11,192 nt of DNA from an uncultured Collinsella sp. GTDB taxonomy: Bacteria; Actinomycetota; Coriobacteriia; Coriobacteriales; Coriobacteriaceae. Position 1 is the stretch's first letter; every line of letters starts with the position of its first letter. A program made the position numbers and the translations under genes. The DNA lies in the NCBI GenBank assembly GCA_900756725.1, contig CAAELJ010000012.1, positions 1 through 11,192 of the forward strand. Direction: 5' to 3'. Below the pieces are notes generated by a model. That model saw nothing but the letters and a program-made list of their open reading frames with translations. It was not told the DNA's origin and did not search any database. This document shows, one piece after another, positions 10,982-11,192 of this stretch.

Positions 10982-11071
10982 ACGCGAAGGATGCTGAGTG
11001 TTAGAGATTCGCTGTAGCGAGAGCGAAGCGGTGATGCGAATGCGAGGGATGCCGAGTATTTGCATCACCGC
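10982..11071. repeat. Imperfect direct repeat and inverted repeat
   Basis: A 21-bp segment at 10982-11002 recurs at 11040-11060 with four differences. The second copy lies in the loop of an inverted repeat whose 14-bp arms (11028-11041 and 11058-11071) have one mismatch and core GCGGTGATGC. Confidence 0.5.
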
Positions 11072-11077
11072 GCAGCG

Positions 11078-11143
11078 GGTTTGCGGCGCCCGCGACGCAA
11101 ACCTTCGACTTTGTCGAATGTTTTTCGTAACGCCAGCGAAAAA
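11078..11143. repeat. Three consecutive hairpins near the right edge
   Basis: GGTTTGCG/CGCAAACC (11078-11085, 11096-11103), TTCGAC/GTCGAA (11104-11109, 11113-11118) and TTTTTCG/CGAAAAA (11121-11127, 11137-11143) follow each other with gaps of 0 and 2 bp. Confidence 0.5.
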
Positions 11144-11192
11144 GTTGAGGCAGCTTTCGACATTTCAATGACGCGGAGAGTCTTTGGTGAGA

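Larger units (their letters stand above)
10660..11192. other. Hairpin-rich non-coding region, candidate oriT
   Basis: No gene is supported in these 533 bp, although the last bases could belong to something beyond the edge. At least eight inverted repeats follow one another. Its place directly upstream of a MobC-like gene is where an origin of transfer is expected, because MobC genes usually flank oriT. I could not identify a nic site. Confidence 0.45.

Overview
The window looks like accessory DNA from a high-GC Gram-positive bacterium. Strong TTGGAGG-type ribosome binding sites, GC-rich codon use in the main genes and the protein style suggest an actinobacterium, perhaps a gut Coriobacteriia relative. 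That placement is an inference; no rRNA or other phylogenetic marker is present. The content fits a mobilizable plasmid or integrated plasmid-like element: a serine recombinase, a toxin-antitoxin-like pair, two winged-helix-like DNA-binding proteins, iteron-like repeats, a MobC-like relaxosome protein and long repeat-rich non-coding tracts. Base composition is mosaic, GC-rich on the left and clearly AT-richer from about 9590 to 10660.

Layout. 1-214: a possible divergent gene start, then a 21-codon leader frame with competing hairpins. 215-2312: three overlapping calcineurin-like metallophosphoesterase genes read as one operon, ending in an 18-bp perfect hairpin. 2355-2915 (-): a coiled-coil protein. 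3138-3722 (-): a resolvase/invertase-type serine recombinase. 3962-4114: a 50-residue membrane-plus-arginine peptide with its own terminator. 4328-4524 (-): a possible gene remnant. 4577-5124: a toxin-antitoxin-like pair behind a palindromic operator. 5338-6180: a DNA-binding protein behind paired operators.

6181-6918 is an origin-like region. It holds six TGTCNGACA boxes, several hairpins and three AT-rich iterons placed 55 and 44 bp apart. It precedes a small protein with two predicted winged-helix modules (6919-7467), a candidate replication initiator.

7458-8093 holds the most unusual structure. Three arrays of degenerate 8-bp units (consensus close to AACGNAAY) run in the order forward, reverse, forward. 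Each has 16-19 contiguous units held in strict 8-bp phase, and long inverted repeats link them. The best analogy I know is a partition centromere bound by ribbon-helix-helix proteins, but no ParA or ParB is visible, so the function is open.

8111-8460 (-) carries two small, possibly broken genes. A solitary RelB-like antitoxin (8475-8702) and two small unknown proteins follow. The right end carries a MobC-like protein (10009-10659, -) and about 500 bp of nested hairpins that may contain an origin of transfer.
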